Part shown: one piece after another, positions 6,346 to 6,823 of the stretch
How positions within the stretch are numbered: position 1 is the first letter of the stretch
Layout: the number at the start of each line of letters is the position of its first letter
NCBI GenBank assembly: GCA_003519205.1
Contig: DOXE01000365.1
Coordinates: 1-6,823, forward strand
Direction: 5' to 3'
Source: Chloroflexota bacterium
GTDB taxonomy: Bacteria > Chloroflexota > Anaerolineae > Promineifilales > Promineifilaceae
Length of the DNA stretch: 6,823 bases
Position numbers and translations under genes: made by a program
Notes under the pieces: generated by a model
The model's database searches: none
What the model was told of the DNA's origin: nothing
The model's input: the letters and a program-made list of their open reading frames with translations, nothing else

Positions 6346-6494
6346 AAAAGCCTAGCTTCGCTCGCTGCATTCGTGGTTTGATTTCTGAATCCCATCAATT
6401 ACTATGGTAAAATCGCTTATTCGCCAATGCATCACTCCAGTATCGTTGTACATAATTATAATATCCTCATAATAAAAAAACTTAACGAGGCATT
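6346..6494. promoter_or_regulatory. Divergent AT-rich intergenic region with candidate promoter for the epimerase gene
   Basis: This 149-bp gap between two divergently transcribed genes must hold both promoters. For the plus strand, TTGTAC (6446-6451) and CATAAT (6468-6473) are 16 nt apart, and a strong Shine-Dalgarno-like AACGAGG (6484-6490) lies 4 nt before ATG 6495. A perfect TATAAT also occurs at 6457-6462 but has no recognisable -35 box at the usual distance. No convincing promoter was found for the minus-strand gene. Its start has only AGG (reverse complement of 6351-6353) as a weak ribosome-binding site. Confidence 0.4.
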
Positions 6495-6823
6495 ATGCGA
6501 TTCTTAATAACCGGTGGGGCTGGTTTTCTGGGATCGGCTCTGGCCAACCGATTGGCCAGAGATGGTCACGAAGTCCGGGTGGTGGATGATCTCAGCCGAG
6601 GTGATCGTAATGCCTTGCACCAAAGTGTCCATTTTACTCGAGGAGATGTTAATAATATACCGCTCTTGTGGTCCATACTTCAAGATGTGGATTGCGTTTA
6701 TCATCTGGCTGCTCAAGTATCGGTGGCTCAATCCATCTTATATCCCCGAGATTACAATACCGTCAACGTCGGTGGGACCGTCAGTTTGATGGAGGCAATG
6801 CGCGATACTGGTATCCGGCGTGT
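6495..6823 (+). CDS. NAD-dependent epimerase/dehydratase (extended SDR, UDP-glucose 4-epimerase-like), truncated by window end
   Basis: The frame opens at ATG 6495 and runs off the window after 109 complete codons. The N-terminal Rossmann half of an extended short-chain dehydrogenase/reductase is clear: GGAGFLG (7-13) for the dinucleotide, Asp31 at the end of the second strand favouring NAD over NADP, GDV (50-52) contacting the adenine, HLAAQVSV (70-77), and NTVNVGGT (88-95). Such enzymes act on nucleotide-activated sugars (UDP-glucose/galactose epimerisation, dTDP- or GDP-sugar dehydration) in envelope or exopolysaccharide synthesis. The catalytic Ser/Thr-Tyr-Lys triad lies beyond the window, so the exact reaction cannot be given. 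AACGAGG at 6484-6490 supports this start. The gene is divergent from the metalloprotease. An inverted repeat lies inside its first 23 codons. Confidence 0.92.
   Translation, partial: MRFLITGGAGFLGSALANRLARDGHEVRVVDDLSRGDRNALHQSVHFTRGDVNNIPLLWSILQDVDCVYHLAAQVSVAQSILYPRDYNTVNVGGTVSLMEAMRDTGIRR
6538..6561 (+). repeat. Perfect inverted repeat (10-bp arms, 4-nt loop) inside the epimerase 5' coding region
   Basis: CTCTGGCCAA (6538-6547) is the exact reverse complement of TTGGCCAGAG (6552-6561), separated by CCGA. It starts 43 nt after the A of the start codon and covers the codons for ALANRLARD (residues 15-23). The mRNA should fold into a strong hairpin. No T-run follows, so it does not look like a rho-independent terminator. 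Confidence 0.8.

Noticed and set aside
6514..6789. A 91-codon plus-strand open frame, and a minus-strand frame at 6504-6731, near the right edge
   Set aside because: Both are shadows of the epimerase frame beginning at 6495, which has the Rossmann motif, a good ribosome-binding site and family-consistent residues throughout.
1..6823. Defence system, CRISPR, toxin-antitoxin or mobile element, given the presence of a sirtuin gene
   Set aside because: The sirtuin is a single-domain metabolic type, unlike the SIR2-fusion proteins of defence systems. No nuclease, NTPase, transposase or repeat array is present.

Overview
The window most likely comes from a member of the Chloroflexota (an Anaerolineae-like or related lineage). 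The main reason is the pair at 179-1403: a DUF3090 protein followed by a SCO1664-family, PI3/4-kinase-like protein, known essentially from Actinobacteria and Chloroflexi. The moderate, roughly half-GC base composition and Thermotoga-type sirtuin argue against high-GC Actinobacteria. This placement rests on gene family and composition, not on a database search.

Left block (1-3427, all + strand). The window opens in the acidic C-terminal tail of a protein that is probably the histidine-phosphatase/phosphomutase partner of the next two genes. Then come DUF3090 (179-688), the SCO1664-family kinase-like gene (overlapping it by 17 bp), a class U-like sirtuin (1434-2198, after 30 bp) and a soluble GAF-domain histidine kinase (2195-3427, ATGA overlap). 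The spacing makes this one likely transcription unit. It joins a three-gene system of unknown biochemistry to an NAD-dependent deacylase and a cytoplasmic sensor kinase that has no response regulator in view. This is the most interesting part of the window.

Middle block (3428-5030, + strand). A 175-bp gap with a candidate promoter precedes thioredoxin reductase (trxB, 3603-4529). A small TPR protein follows (4593-5030).

Right block (5068-6823). A minus-strand gene, convergent with the TPR gene, encodes a membrane-anchored putative zinc metalloprotease (5068-6345). It carries HEWAHH and a downstream thermolysin-like Asn-Glu motif. A 149-bp AT-rich divergent intergenic region separates it from a plus-strand NAD-dependent sugar epimerase/dehydratase (6495 to the window end, truncated). 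Its reading frame contains a perfect 10-bp-arm inverted repeat close to the start codon.

No tRNA, rRNA, CRISPR array, insertion sequence or riboswitch was recognised. No convincing rho-independent terminator was seen.
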